From NCBI GenBank assembly GCA_025937815.1, contig JAICQP010000003.1:1-51652 (forward strand): a stretch of 51,652 nt of DNA. Direction: 5' to 3'. Positions within the stretch are counted from its first letter, which is position 1, and the number at the start of each line of letters is the position of its first letter. The stretch comes from Gemmatimonadota bacterium. Lineage in GTDB: Bacteria; Gemmatimonadota; Gemmatimonadetes; JACCXV01; JAHWKZ01. Below are positions 1 to 9,595 of this stretch, in pieces. The notes under the pieces are model-generated. The model saw nothing but the letters and a program-made list of their open reading frames with translations, was not told the DNA's origin and searched no databases. A program made the translations under genes and the position numbers.

Positions 1-1436
1 ATGGCGATGCCGCCGCCCAGGCCGGCGTTCCACTCGACGTCCTGACCCTCGAACCACGCGTCTCCCACCGACGCCACGCCGACCAGGAACAGGCGCGTGA
101 ACTCGCCCGCTACCGCCTGGTGCACGGTCGCGGTGGCGAACGCCATGCGGTCTCCCGTCAGGAGCTCGTTCAGGGCATCGTAGCCGGGGATCGAGCTGCC
201 GCCGCCGAGGCGGTACAGGAACTGGGGCGCCAGCGTGTCCCCTCCTCCCAGCCGGCCGCCCGCCATGACGCGCAGCGCGACGAACGATCCCCTGGAAGTG
301 GCGATCGGGCGATACAGACGCGCCTGCCCCTGGGCCCAGTCGAACGCGAAGTCGGAGCCGAAGCCCCAGTGCTCGAAGCGGCCCTCGGCCCACGCTCCGC
401 GCGTCGGGAACGAGGGGTCGTCGCGCCGATCCCACGTGAGCCGCGCGGCCACCATCCGCCCGCGGCCTTCGTCGATCGACGGGTTCACGCGCCAGTCCTC
501 GTCGTCTCCGAAGAGCGCGAACGGCTCGCGGCTCCGGAGCGACTCGAAGTCGTCGTCACGCCAGGAGCCGCGCACGGTGACCGCCGCCAGCGGGAAGGCT
601 TTCTCGACCCAGAGCTCGTACCCCGTCCGCTCGTGGTACGTCCGGTCGTCGTCGGCGAACACGAGCGACGCCAGGCTGTTGCCGAGATTCCCCCGATGCC
701 ACGCTTCAGGACTCGTGGTGACCCGGTACGCGTCGGCTCCCACGGTGATCCCGCCGGCCCGCGGCAGCTCGCGGAGCGCGGCCACCCGCCAGCCGATGTC
801 GTCCCGCTCGGTCCGGAACACCGGCCCGCCGGAGAGCTCGGTGCGCGGCCAGTCCTTCCGCTGGACGAGCCCGGCCTCGAGGCCGAACGACAATCCGTCC
901 ACTCCGTTGTATCCATGGATCACGACGCCGAAGACGCCGCGGGGCTCGATCGGGAAGCGCGGCCCCGGAGGCGGCTCGTAATCGACCGCCACGTGCGACG
1001 GCTCGACCGTGACCGCCACCCGCTCACCGCGCAGCCAGATCGTCGACCCCGCGACATCGGCCATCGTCGTTCCGAAATAGCTGCCCCCGACGATGGTCAG
1101 GTCGCCCGCTATCCGCGCCGTCGGTCTCAGGGTCACCTCGCTTCCGACCGCCGTGACGTCTCCCTCGACCGCTCCCTCGAGGACGAGCGCCCCTCCGAAG
1201 TGGACCAGCGGACCTCCCACGGTCTGCGACTCCGCGATGGTAGTGTCCCCCGTCAGGATGGTGGCTCCGGGGGCGTCGACCGCGATGTCTATGATGCGCT
1301 CGAGCGCGAACGGCATCTCGGGATCGAGCTCGACGCGGATCGCCTGGCCCGCGGCAGCCCTGGCCCACGCCAGCAGGACGAGCACCGCCAGGGCGGAACG
1401 GAACGCGGTTCCATGCGTCATCGTGGCCGTCCTCAT
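1..1436 (-). CDS. Outer-membrane beta-barrel protein (Omp85/BamA surface-antigen-like) with N-terminal polymer-forming/bactofilin-like repeat region; 3' end runs off window
   Basis: My minus-strand translation from ATG 1436: [31 protein letters not shown] (signal peptide), then [47 protein letters not shown] (beta-helix-like), then barrel-like [31 protein letters not shown]...[14 protein letters not shown]. Confidence 0.7.
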   Translation of the reverse strand, partial: MRTATMTHGTAFRSALAVLVLLAWARAAAGQAIRVELDPEMPFALERIIDIAVDAPGATILTGDTTIAESQTVGGPLVHFGGALVLEGAVEGDVTAVGSEVTLRPTARIAGDLTIVGGSYFGTTMADVAGSTIWLRGERVAVTVEPSHVAVDYEPPPGPRFPIEPRGVFGVVIHGYNGVDGLSFGLEAGLVQRKDWPRTELSGGPVFRTERDDIGWRVAALRELPRAGGITVGADAYRVTTSPEAWHRGNLGNSLASLVFADDDRTYHERTGYELWVEKAFPLAAVTVRGSWRDDDFESLRSREPFALFGDDEDWRVNPSIDEGRGRMVAARLTWDRRDDPSFPTRGAWAEGRFEHWGFGSDFAFDWAQGQARLYRPIATSRGSFVALRVMAGGRLGGGDTLAPQFLYRLGGGSSIPGYDALNELLTGDRMAFATATVHQAVAGEFTRLFLVGVASVGDAWFEGQDVEWNAGLGGGIA

Positions 1437-2383
1437 GCTCGCGGATGAAAGCGGCGATGCTCGGCACGCAGGTACGGCGCATCCACGTGCGTATAGATCT
1501 GCGTGGTGGCGATGTCCGCGTGGCCCAGCATCTCCTGCACGGCGCGCAGATCCGCGCCGCGATCCAGCAGGTGGGTCGCAAAGGTATGGCGGAAGGTGTG
1601 CGGGGTCACCTTCCTGCGAATCCCCGCCGTGCGTACGATCCGCCTGACGATCTGCCATGCACCGACACGGGTCAGCGGCCGTCCACGCGCGTTGAGGAAC
1701 AGGCTTCCCTCGGATCGCGAGCCGCGCAGGGCGGAGCGCTCGCCCTGGACGTACGCGATCCCCGCTTCCACCGCGCGTGAGCCGATGGGCACGATGCGCG
1801 CCCGCTCGCCCTTGGGCCCCACCGATACGGTTCCGCGCCGGCCGTCGCGCCGGCGAACCTTGCGCTCCATCGGCACCAGCCGCACGACCCGCTCGCGCCA
1901 GGCGCACTCCTCGAGCTGGATCGCGATCAGCTCCGAGATCCGCACGCCGGTGGAGTACAGGAATTCGATCATCGCGCGGTCACGCTGGGGAAAGCGGCCC
2001 CCGCCGCGGTGCGCCGCGTCGATGACCCGCTCGACCTCGTCGAGCGAGAGCACGGAAGGCAGGCGCCGTGCGAGGCGCGGTCCCTCGAGCGTCTCGGTGG
2101 GGTCGATCTCGAGGTCCTCCTCCGCCACCCGCCATCGGAACCAGCCCCGCAGGGAGGCCAGCTTGCGGGCCACGGTGGAAGGCGCCAGTCCCCGGCCCGC
2201 GAGCTCGCTCAGCCACGCGCGCACCGACGCGCGCGCGTCGGCATCGAGATCTCGCGCGGCGGCGAACTTCCGGAAGGCCCGTATGTCCGCGGTGTAGGCG
2301 GCGATCGAATTGCGCGAAAGACCGCGCTCGAGCAGCAGGTGCTCGCCGTAGCGGCCGACCGGATCGGTCAGCGCGCTCCCCAC
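1433..2383 (-). CDS. xerC: Tyrosine recombinase XerC/XerD family
   Basis: [14 protein letters not shown] and [39 protein letters not shown] catalytic motifs; likely GTG start at 2383. Confidence 0.88.
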   Translation of the reverse strand: MGSALTDPVGRYGEHLLLERGLSRNSIAAYTADIRAFRKFAAARDLDADARASVRAWLSELAGRGLAPSTVARKLASLRGWFRWRVAEEDLEIDPTETLEGPRLARRLPSVLSLDEVERVIDAAHRGGGRFPQRDRAMIEFLYSTGVRISELIAIQLEECAWRERVVRLVPMERKVRRRDGRRGTVSVGPKGERARIVPIGSRAVEAGIAYVQGERSALRGSRSEGSLFLNARGRPLTRVGAWQIVRRIVRTAGIRRKVTPHTFRHTFATHLLDRGADLRAVQEMLGHADIATTQIYTHVDAPYLRAEHRRFHPRA

Positions 2384-3021
2384 TCCCGTCCGTCCTGCAG
2401 GAACGGGTTCGTGCGGCGCTCGCGCTCGATCGTCGTGGGCCCCATGTGCCCCGCGAGGACGCGCGTCTCGTCGGGAAGCACGAGCAGCTTCTCGCGGATC
2501 CCGCGCAGCAGGGTATCCAGCGATCCGCCGGGAAAGTCCGTGCGCCCGATCGATCCCTGGAACAGCGCGTCGCCGGTGAAGACGACCCGCTCTGCGGGCA
2601 GGTAGTAGCACACGCTCCCCGGCGCGTGACCCGGCGTGTGATGGACGATCACCTCGCGGCCCAGGAGCTCGAGCCGGTCGCCATCCCGGACGGGCGTGTA
2701 GGACACCGGCGCAGTGACCGGCATCCCCGCCAGCGCGGACAGGTTCTCGTCGGCGGAGTGGAGCATGGGCTCGGCGTCGGGATGCAGATAGACGGGGGCC
2801 CCGCTCGCCGCCACGATCTCGGGCAGGGCGGCGATGTGATCGGCGTGCGCGTGGGTCTGGAGGATCGCGCGGAGCGCGTAGCCGCCGGACTCGAGCTCGC
2901 CGAGCAGCTTCTCGGGCTCGGCGCCGGCGTCCACGAGGAGCGCCTCGCGGCGCGGCTCGTCGAACGCGAGCCAGGCGTTCGCCTGATACGGCCCGACCGG
3001 GTAGCGTCGTATCGTCAGCAT
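2368..3021 (-). CDS. MBL-fold metallo-hydrolase (glyoxalase II-like)
   Basis: [15 protein letters not shown] (HxHxDH), [34 protein letters not shown]. Confidence 0.85.
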   Translation of the reverse strand: MLTIRRYPVGPYQANAWLAFDEPRREALLVDAGAEPEKLLGELESGGYALRAILQTHAHADHIAALPEIVAASGAPVYLHPDAEPMLHSADENLSALAGMPVTAPVSYTPVRDGDRLELLGREVIVHHTPGHAPGSVCYYLPAERVVFTGDALFQGSIGRTDFPGGSLDTLLRGIREKLLVLPDETRVLAGHMGPTTIERERRTNPFLQDGREWGAR

Positions 3022-3186
3022 GAATGCATGGAGGGCTGGAATATAGTCGGAACCCCGGTTGGCGTGCGGCGCGGTTCCGGGATGACCGGTCCCCGTCCTC
3101 GGAGTACCATTGGACCGACGCCTTCACGCCATCGCTCTGTGCGGGCAGCCGATGAATCCCGCCGGGCACATCGAAAGGACTCGAAG

Positions 3187-4212
3187 ATGATAGCCTTGCT
3201 CGTCCCCCTCGTAGCCGCCACCTGCATCGTCTCGTGCGGCTCCGACGCTTCCCGGCCCGCTGTCGAATCGCCCGGGCCCGCGGTCGCCTCCTCCCCGGAC
3301 TCGCTCGAGATCCGCGAGTGGACGGTTCCCTGGCCGAATACCCGTCCGCGCGACCCGATCGTCGACGCCGGGGGCCGCGTCTGGTTCGTCGGTCAGCGCG
3401 GCAACTACGTGGGCTCGCTGGATCCCGAGAGCGGCGAGTTCGATCGCACCGACCTACCGCCGAACGCGCTCCCGCACAACGTGATCGTCGGACCGGACGG
3501 CGCGCTCTGGTATGCCGGAAACGGCGACGGCCACATCGGCAGGATGGATCCGGCGACCGGCGAGTCGAGACGGTTCGACGTGCCCGTGCGCGATCCCCAC
3601 ACGCTGATGTTCGCTCCCGACGGCAAGCTGTGGTTCACTGCCCAGGGCGCCAACCGGATCGGACGCCTCGACCCCGAGACCGGCGACGTGCAGGTCGTGG
3701 AGCCGTCGGCAGCCGACGCCCGGCCGTACGGCATCGTGATGGATGACGAGGGCCGGCCGTGGGTGGCGCTCTTCGGCACGAACCGGATCGCCACCATCGA
3801 ACCTTCCACGATGGAGCTCACGGAGCACGCCCTGCCGGCGGCGGATGCGCGCATCCGGCGGCTCGAGGTCGCGGCGGACGGGAGCGTCTGGTATGCGGAC
3901 TACGCGCGCGGAATCCTGGGCCGCTTCGATCCCGCCACCGTCGAGGTCGTCGAGTGGATCACCCCCGGGGGCTCCGGCTCGCGCCCCTACGCGCTGGCGA
4001 TGGACGACCGCCAGCGGATCTGGTTCGTCGAGACCGGCTCGGAGCCCAACCGCCTGGTCGGCTTCGATCCGTCCACCGAGGAGTTCTTCGACGTGACCCC
4101 GGTCCCGAGCGGCGGTGGAACCGTGCGCCACATGGTGTTCGACGCGCCGACGGTATCGCTCTGGTTCGGGACGGACGCGAACACGATCGGGCGCGCGCGC
4201 CTGGGCTCGTGA
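3187..4212 (+). CDS. Vgb/SMP-30-like beta-propeller lipoprotein (streptogramin-lyase-like fold)
   Basis: Lipobox-like VAATCIVSC; repeated blades such as [30 protein letters not shown]. Confidence 0.75.
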   Translation: MIALLVPLVAATCIVSCGSDASRPAVESPGPAVASSPDSLEIREWTVPWPNTRPRDPIVDAGGRVWFVGQRGNYVGSLDPESGEFDRTDLPPNALPHNVIVGPDGALWYAGNGDGHIGRMDPATGESRRFDVPVRDPHTLMFAPDGKLWFTAQGANRIGRLDPETGDVQVVEPSAADARPYGIVMDDEGRPWVALFGTNRIATIEPSTMELTEHALPAADARIRRLEVAADGSVWYADYARGILGRFDPATVEVVEWITPGGSGSRPYALAMDDRQRIWFVETGSEPNRLVGFDPSTEEFFDVTPVPSGGGTVRHMVFDAPTVSLWFGTDANTIGRARLGS

Positions 4213-4811
4213 AGCGCGGGGCCGGGGGCGCGCTCGCCGTCGCGCTCGCGGCCGCCGGCCCGCTCGCCGCCGGCGTCGGGTATCTCTCCGGGTATCCGGA
4301 TGCCCCACCGCCGGGGATGACCGGTGGTTTCGGCGAGCCCACCTGCGTCTCCTGCCATTTCGCGGCGACTCCCGACACCCTGGGTTCGCTGATCCTGAGG
4401 GGGCTGCCCGCCACGCTCGAGGCCAACCGGAGGTACGAGCTGACCGTCGAGCTCGCGCGGGAAGACATGGCGGCCGCCGGATTCCAGCTCTCCGCGCGCT
4501 TCGCCGCGGGCCCCGCTCGCGGCCGTCAGGCGGGCGATTTTCGCGTGCTCGGGACCGAGACTGCGGTAACCGCGCAGGCGGGCGTCGAGTACGTCCATCA
4601 GACGCTCGCCGGAACGGTGCCGTCGACTCCCGGTGTGGCGCGCTGGCGGCTCGGGTGGACCGCGCCCCGCGAGGCCTCTGCAGCCGTCCGGTTCCACATC
4701 GCGGCCAACGCGGCCAACGGCGACGAGTCGCCGCTGGGCGACAGGGTCTACGCCCTCGAAGAGACGATCGGGTTCGCAGCGCCGCGCGCCGCTCGATCCG
4801 CCGACCGGTGA
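4209..4811 (+). CDS. Exported choice-of-anchor V / Reelin-like domain protein with a CXXCH motif
   Basis: GTG start overlapping the upstream stop (GTGA); GYPDAPPPGMTGGFGEPTCVSCHFAATPDT; beta-rich remainder. Confidence 0.6.
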   Translation: MKRGAGGALAVALAAAGPLAAGVGYLSGYPDAPPPGMTGGFGEPTCVSCHFAATPDTLGSLILRGLPATLEANRRYELTVELAREDMAAAGFQLSARFAAGPARGRQAGDFRVLGTETAVTAQAGVEYVHQTLAGTVPSTPGVARWRLGWTAPREASAAVRFHIAANAANGDESPLGDRVYALEETIGFAAPRAARSADR

Positions 4812-4827
4812 GCGATCCAGGGGTTCG

Positions 4828-5880
4828 TCAACTCGCTGTTCTCGAAGGGATAGCGGCTCGCTCGCGTCGGGCCAGGGCATGACGCGCGGCGGCCGCGACG
4901 ATCGGATCGGCATCCGCGGTGGCTGTTTCGAGCGCCTCCATCGAGCCACCCCCGGTGTTCCCGGCTACGGTCGCGGCGTTCCGCGCCAGCCCGCCCCGCC
5001 GCGTCCGCTCGATCGCGCTCTCGCCGAACCGGGCGTCGAACTCCTCGTCGCTCATCGTCAGGAGATCATCCAGCGACGAGGGCCAGGCGGCCGCGCGGGG
5101 TCGGAAACGCTCCTCGGCGGTCTCCGGTGCGTCCCGGTTCCAGGGGCAGACATCCTGGCAGATGTCGCAGCCGAAGAGCCATGCCCCCACCGACTCCTCT
5201 TCTTCCGGCGACAGCTCGCCGCGGTGCTCGATCGTCCAGTACGAGATGCAGCGGCGCGCGTCCAGCTCGCGCGGGGCCACGATCGCGCCCGTCGGGCAGG
5301 CCTCGATGCAGCGCGTGCAGGTGCCGCAGTGGTCGACGCCGGCCGCGTCCGGATCCAGCTCCGCGCGCACGAGTAGCTCGCCCAGGAAGAGGAACGAGCC
5401 CAGGCGCTGGTTGAGGAGGAGCGTGTTCTTGCCGCGCCAGCCGAGACCCGCGCGCTCCGCCCACCAGCGCTCCATGACGGGGCCCGAATCGGTGAACGCC
5501 CGCCCGTCGAATGCGGGATCGAGCGCGCGCCCGCGCGCCAGGAGGGCGTGGAGCTTGTCCTTGAGCACGCGGTGGTAGTCCTCGCCCCAAGCGTACCGCG
5601 CGACCTTCGTCCCCCGGGGCTGGGGAGCGTCGCGCTCGGGGCGGAAATAGAGGAGCCCGACCGAAACGACGGAGCGGCACCCGTCGACCAGCAGCCGCGG
5701 ATCGACCCGCTTCTCGCGCCAGCTCTCCATCCAGCGCATCGTCCCGTGGCGCCCGCGGGAGAGCCATTCCGCGAGCAGATCGGCTTCGTCCACCGCTTCG
5801 GCGCGCGCGATGCCGACCAGGTCGAATCCCAGGTCCAGCGCCTCGGCCTTGATCCGGCGGCTCAGCTCGGCGGGAGTCAC
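4828..5880 (-). CDS. queG: Epoxyqueuosine reductase QueG
   Basis: Two 4Fe-4S motifs (CGTCTRCIEACPTGAI; GCDICQDVCPWN), RWWAERAGLGWRGKNTLL; GTG start 5880 overlapping uvrC stop. Confidence 0.92.
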   Translation of the reverse strand: MTPAELSRRIKAEALDLGFDLVGIARAEAVDEADLLAEWLSRGRHGTMRWMESWREKRVDPRLLVDGCRSVVSVGLLYFRPERDAPQPRGTKVARYAWGEDYHRVLKDKLHALLARGRALDPAFDGRAFTDSGPVMERWWAERAGLGWRGKNTLLLNQRLGSFLFLGELLVRAELDPDAAGVDHCGTCTRCIEACPTGAIVAPRELDARRCISYWTIEHRGELSPEEEESVGAWLFGCDICQDVCPWNRDAPETAEERFRPRAAAWPSSLDDLLTMSDEEFDARFGESAIERTRRGGLARNAATVAGNTGGGSMEALETATADADPIVAAAARHALARRERAAIPSRTAS

Positions 5881-7727
5881 CCCGTGCCGCTCTCGACCGG
5901 TTGCGCGTCCCCGGTCGATCCGAGCGCCGCCTTCACGCGCTCGGCGAGCGCCGTCGAGAAGCCCGGGACCTTGGCGATCTCGTCGACATGCGTCTTGCGG
6001 ATCCTGTCGACGGACCGGAAGTGATGGAGGAGCGCCGCGCGCCGCCTGGGCCCGATTCCCGGGACCGCGTCCAGCTCGGAGGCGATCGTCCGTTTCGACC
6101 GCAGGGTGCGGTGATACGACACCGCGAAGCGGTGGGCCTCGTTCCGGATGTGCTGGATCAATTGGAGCGCGCGCGACCGTCGCGGCAGCCAGAGCGGGTC
6201 GGTGCGGCCCGGGAGATAGATCTCCTCCTCGCGCTTGGCGAGTCCCAGCGTGTCGACGTCGTCCAAGGCGCCCAATTCCGCGAGCACCGCCCGCGCCGCC
6301 CCCAGCTGGCCCTTGCCGCCGTCGATCACGAGCAGGTCGGGGGGCTCCTCTCCATGATCCAGGATCCCCCGGAAGTAGCGCTCCGTGACCTCGGCCATCA
6401 TCGCGAAGTCGTCCTGCCCTTCCACGTACTTGATGCGGAAGCGGCGGTAGCCGGCCTTGCGTGGGACGCCGTTCTCGAACGTCACGACCGACCCGACGGA
6501 ATCGCGGCCCTGGATCGTGGAGATGTCGATGCACGCGATCCGGCGCGGGATCCGCGCCAAACCCAGCACGGCCTGTAGCTCGAGGACGTCGTCGCTCGCG
6601 CGCTCCGTCCGGCGCTCGTCCTGCAGGAGTCGCTCCTCGAGGAGCAGGCTCGCGTTGCGGTTCGCGAGCTCGACCTGCCGCGCCTTCTCCCCTCGAGCCG
6701 GAACGAAGAGCCGCACCGTCCGACCTGCGCGCCCGCGCACGAGCTCCTCGACCAGCGGGCGGTCCTCGAAGTCGAACGGCAGCAGGACTTCCGACGGGAA
6801 TCGGTCCCCGCGCAGGTAGTAGCGGGTCAGGAACAGCGACAGGATCTCGCCATCCTCGAACCCCTCGACGTTCCCGAGGAGATGGTGCTCCTTGCCGAGC
6901 ATCAGTCCGTCGCGGATCTCCAGGATCAGGCCGCACGCGTCGTCGCCTACGCGCGCGAGGCCGATGATGTCCCGGTCCTCCCCCGCCAGGCTAGATACGC
7001 GCTGTCCTTCGCGGATCTCCTCGAGCTGTGCGATCTGTCGCTTGTATCCGGCTGCGCGCTCGAACTGGAGCCGCTCCGACGCGCGCCGCATCCGCTCCTC
7101 GAGCGCGCGCCGCGCCGCCCGCGTGTCGCCCTCGAGGAAGCGCACGACCTCGTCGATCATCGCGCGATACTCCTCCCTCGAGACGTACCCCACGCACGGC
7201 GCCTCGCAGCGGTCGATGTGGTAATCGAGGCAAGGCCGTGTCGGGCCCTCGTCGAGGAGGCGGTAGCGGCAGGAGCGGACGGGGAACAGGTCCTTGATGA
7301 GCGCCAGGTTCCGCCTCAGCAGCTTGACCTGCGTGAACGGACCGAAGTAGCGCGCGCCATCCTCCAGGACGCGGCGGGTGACGTACACGCGCGGGTAGTC
7401 CTCGTTCAGCGTGACCTTGATGTACGGATAGGACTTGTCGTCTCGGAGGACGATGTTGAACCGCGGATCGTGCTCCTTGATGAGGTTCGATTCGAGGAGT
7501 AGCGCCTCGGCGGCGGTGCCCGTCACGATCCAGTCGAAGTCCGCGACGTGGCTCATGAGCACGCGGGTCTTGTCCGGGAGCGCGGCGGCGGGTTGCAGGT
7601 ACGAACGCACCCGGGACCGGAGGTCGCGCGCCTTGCCCACGTAGAGGATCCCGCCCCGAGCGTCCCGGAACAGATAGACGCCCGGCCGTCTGGGCAGGGT
7701 CGCGGCGCGCTCCTTGATCTTCTTCAT
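5877..7727 (-). CDS. uvrC: Excinuclease ABC subunit UvrC
   Basis: RRPGVYLFRDARGGILYVGKARDLRSRVRSYL (GIY-YIG), CIDISTIQGRDSVGSVVTFENG, C-terminal HhH VPGIGPRRRAALLHHF. Confidence 0.96.
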   Translation of the reverse strand: MKKIKERAATLPRRPGVYLFRDARGGILYVGKARDLRSRVRSYLQPAAALPDKTRVLMSHVADFDWIVTGTAAEALLLESNLIKEHDPRFNIVLRDDKSYPYIKVTLNEDYPRVYVTRRVLEDGARYFGPFTQVKLLRRNLALIKDLFPVRSCRYRLLDEGPTRPCLDYHIDRCEAPCVGYVSREEYRAMIDEVVRFLEGDTRAARRALEERMRRASERLQFERAAGYKRQIAQLEEIREGQRVSSLAGEDRDIIGLARVGDDACGLILEIRDGLMLGKEHHLLGNVEGFEDGEILSLFLTRYYLRGDRFPSEVLLPFDFEDRPLVEELVRGRAGRTVRLFVPARGEKARQVELANRNASLLLEERLLQDERRTERASDDVLELQAVLGLARIPRRIACIDISTIQGRDSVGSVVTFENGVPRKAGYRRFRIKYVEGQDDFAMMAEVTERYFRGILDHGEEPPDLLVIDGGKGQLGAARAVLAELGALDDVDTLGLAKREEEIYLPGRTDPLWLPRRSRALQLIQHIRNEAHRFAVSYHRTLRSKRTIASELDAVPGIGPRRRAALLHHFRSVDRIRKTHVDEIAKVPGFSTALAERVKAALGSTGDAQPVESGTG

Positions 7728-7770
7728 AACTCTTTAATTTACCGCGACTTGGACTGAAAACCAGCGTCGC

Positions 7771-9381
7771 TCACACACGGGTTCCGCGCCCTCCGGGCGA
7801 AGTGTCGCCGGAGCCGCGTCTTCCGATGCGCTCCCGAACCTCGCGAAGCCCGTCGACGCCGAGCGCGTTAGCCGCGGCGAGGTAGGCGGCGCCGATTCCC
7901 CCGTAGAGACCGGCCGCTCCCAGGAGCCGCTCCGGCAGCTCCCAGCCCGGCCAGGCGCCGAGCATCCATGCATACGGCAAAGCGGCCACGACCCCCGCGG
8001 CGAGCGCCGCCGCAAGCATGCGCAGCGTGTCGGCGCCCGTCGACCCGGCGAACAGACCTCCGAAGCGCGCGCGCAGGATCGCCCCCAGCGCGGTCGCGTT
8101 CGCGATCGCGGCCACGGCGGTGGCGAGCGCGATGCCCGGGGTCCCGACGAGCCACGCCAGCGCGACCCCGAGCGCGACGTTGACCGCCAGCGCGCCAACG
8201 GCGACGCGCACCGGCGTCCGCGTGTCCTGAGTGGCGTAGAACGCCGTCGCGAACAGGCGCACCGCGCCGTAGGCCAGGAGCCCGACGGCGTAGGCGGCGA
8301 GGACCCAGGTCACCGCCGACGTGTCTCCGGCATCGAACCGCCCGCGCTCGAAGAGGAGGCTCACGGCCGGACGGCCGAACGCCCCCAGCGCGAGCGCGGA
8401 CGGGAGCATGAGGAACGCCATCCGCCGCCACGCCGTCGCCAGCTCGGCCAGGATTCGATCCCCCGAGCGGACCGCGTCGTGGGACAGCGTGGGCAGCGCG
8501 ACCTGCGCGATCGCGACTCCGAAGAGCGAAAGAGGGAGGAGATACAGCCGCTGGGCGTATGCCAGCGTCGCCACGCTCTGATCGCTGATGAAGCTCGCGA
8601 TCTGGACGTCGATCAGGGTCGACAGCTGCGCCACGCCGGTCCCGACCAGCATCGGGCCGAACAGCGCCACCACCTTCCGCACGGCGGGCTCGCGCCAGCC
8701 ACCCCCCGGCGCGAGCGTTCCCAGCGTCGTCTTCACGGCCGGCAGCTGCACCAGGAGCTGGAGTGCGCTCCCCGCGACCACGCCCCACGCGAGAACGTAG
8801 ACCGGATCCATGTCGACCCGGCCGACGAACGCGATCAGCGCGCCGGCAGAGGCAACCGACCAGAAGAGGGGCGCGAAGTTCGGCCAGAAGAACCGTCCGT
8901 GTGCGTGGAGCACGCCCATGCACCAGGCTCCGACGACCATGAACGCCAGTGTGGGAAAGAGGATGACGATCAGCCGCTCGACGAGCTCGCGCAGAGCGGG
9001 GTCGAAGCCCGGCGCGACGATCCACGCGAGAGCCGGGGCGGCCGCCATGCCCGCCAGCGTCAGCACGGCTACCGTCGCCAGCAGGAGACCCAGCACACCG
9101 CGCGCGAGGTGCCGGGTCCGCGCCGCGTCGCCCGCCCGCATCCCCTGCGCCAGGACGGGGATGAACGAGGCGGAGAGGTTCCCCTCGCCGAGGAGCACGC
9201 GCACCAGGTTCGGGACCTTGTAGGCGGCGACGAACGCGGAGTAGGCCGCCGAGCGCCCGAAGTAGAACGCCACGACCTGCTCGCGGACGAGGCCGAACAC
9301 CCGGCTCACCCCGATCCCGAACATGACGACGAGCGTGGCAGGGGCGGACCGCCGCGTCGGCGGGGTCTGGGGCGCGACCAC
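7771..9381 (-). CDS. murJ: MurJ lipid II flippase (MviN family)
   Basis: GVSRVFGLVREQVVAFYFG...AFVAAYKVPNLVRVLLGEGNLSASFIPVLAQ; many TM helices; probable GTG start 9381. Confidence 0.92.
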   Translation of the reverse strand: MVAPQTPPTRRSAPATLVVMFGIGVSRVFGLVREQVVAFYFGRSAAYSAFVAAYKVPNLVRVLLGEGNLSASFIPVLAQGMRAGDAARTRHLARGVLGLLLATVAVLTLAGMAAAPALAWIVAPGFDPALRELVERLIVILFPTLAFMVVGAWCMGVLHAHGRFFWPNFAPLFWSVASAGALIAFVGRVDMDPVYVLAWGVVAGSALQLLVQLPAVKTTLGTLAPGGGWREPAVRKVVALFGPMLVGTGVAQLSTLIDVQIASFISDQSVATLAYAQRLYLLPLSLFGVAIAQVALPTLSHDAVRSGDRILAELATAWRRMAFLMLPSALALGAFGRPAVSLLFERGRFDAGDTSAVTWVLAAYAVGLLAYGAVRLFATAFYATQDTRTPVRVAVGALAVNVALGVALAWLVGTPGIALATAVAAIANATALGAILRARFGGLFAGSTGADTLRMLAAALAAGVVAALPYAWMLGAWPGWELPERLLGAAGLYGGIGAAYLAAANALGVDGLREVRERIGRRGSGDTSPGGRGTRV

Positions 9382-9432
9382 TTTCGGACCTCCTCGGGGA
9401 CGGGAGAGACGGGGCGACCCAAGATAGCGGGG

Positions 9433-9473
9433 CCTGCAGCCGAGCGGCTGCCTCGCCGCCCCAGGGCTGCAGG
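9433..9473. repeat. Overlapping inverted repeats with two mutually exclusive hairpins
   Basis: CCTGCAGCC (9433-9441) complementary to GGCTGCAGG (9465-9473); GCAGCC (9436-9441) also complementary to GGCTGC (9446-9451). Confidence 0.5.
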
Positions 9474-9595
9474 TAGAAGTCGATGTTGCCAAACGCAAAC
9501 CGCTGTACTCCAACAACTTGGATTTGCGGCACGAACGGTGCCTTAATGGTCCGGCGATAGCGATCTCCAACGATCTCGAACCGACCGGAGGACCC

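Noticed and set aside
1433-2383. Tyrosine recombinase as marker of an integron or integrative element
   Set aside because: Sequence looks like housekeeping XerC/D; no attC array, phage genes or flanking repeats; sits in an operon with an MBL hydrolase and an outer-membrane protein.
3187-4212. Streptogramin resistance enzyme (Vgb)
   Set aside because: Only the propeller fold is supported; the catalytic residues could not be verified and many lipoproteins share this fold.
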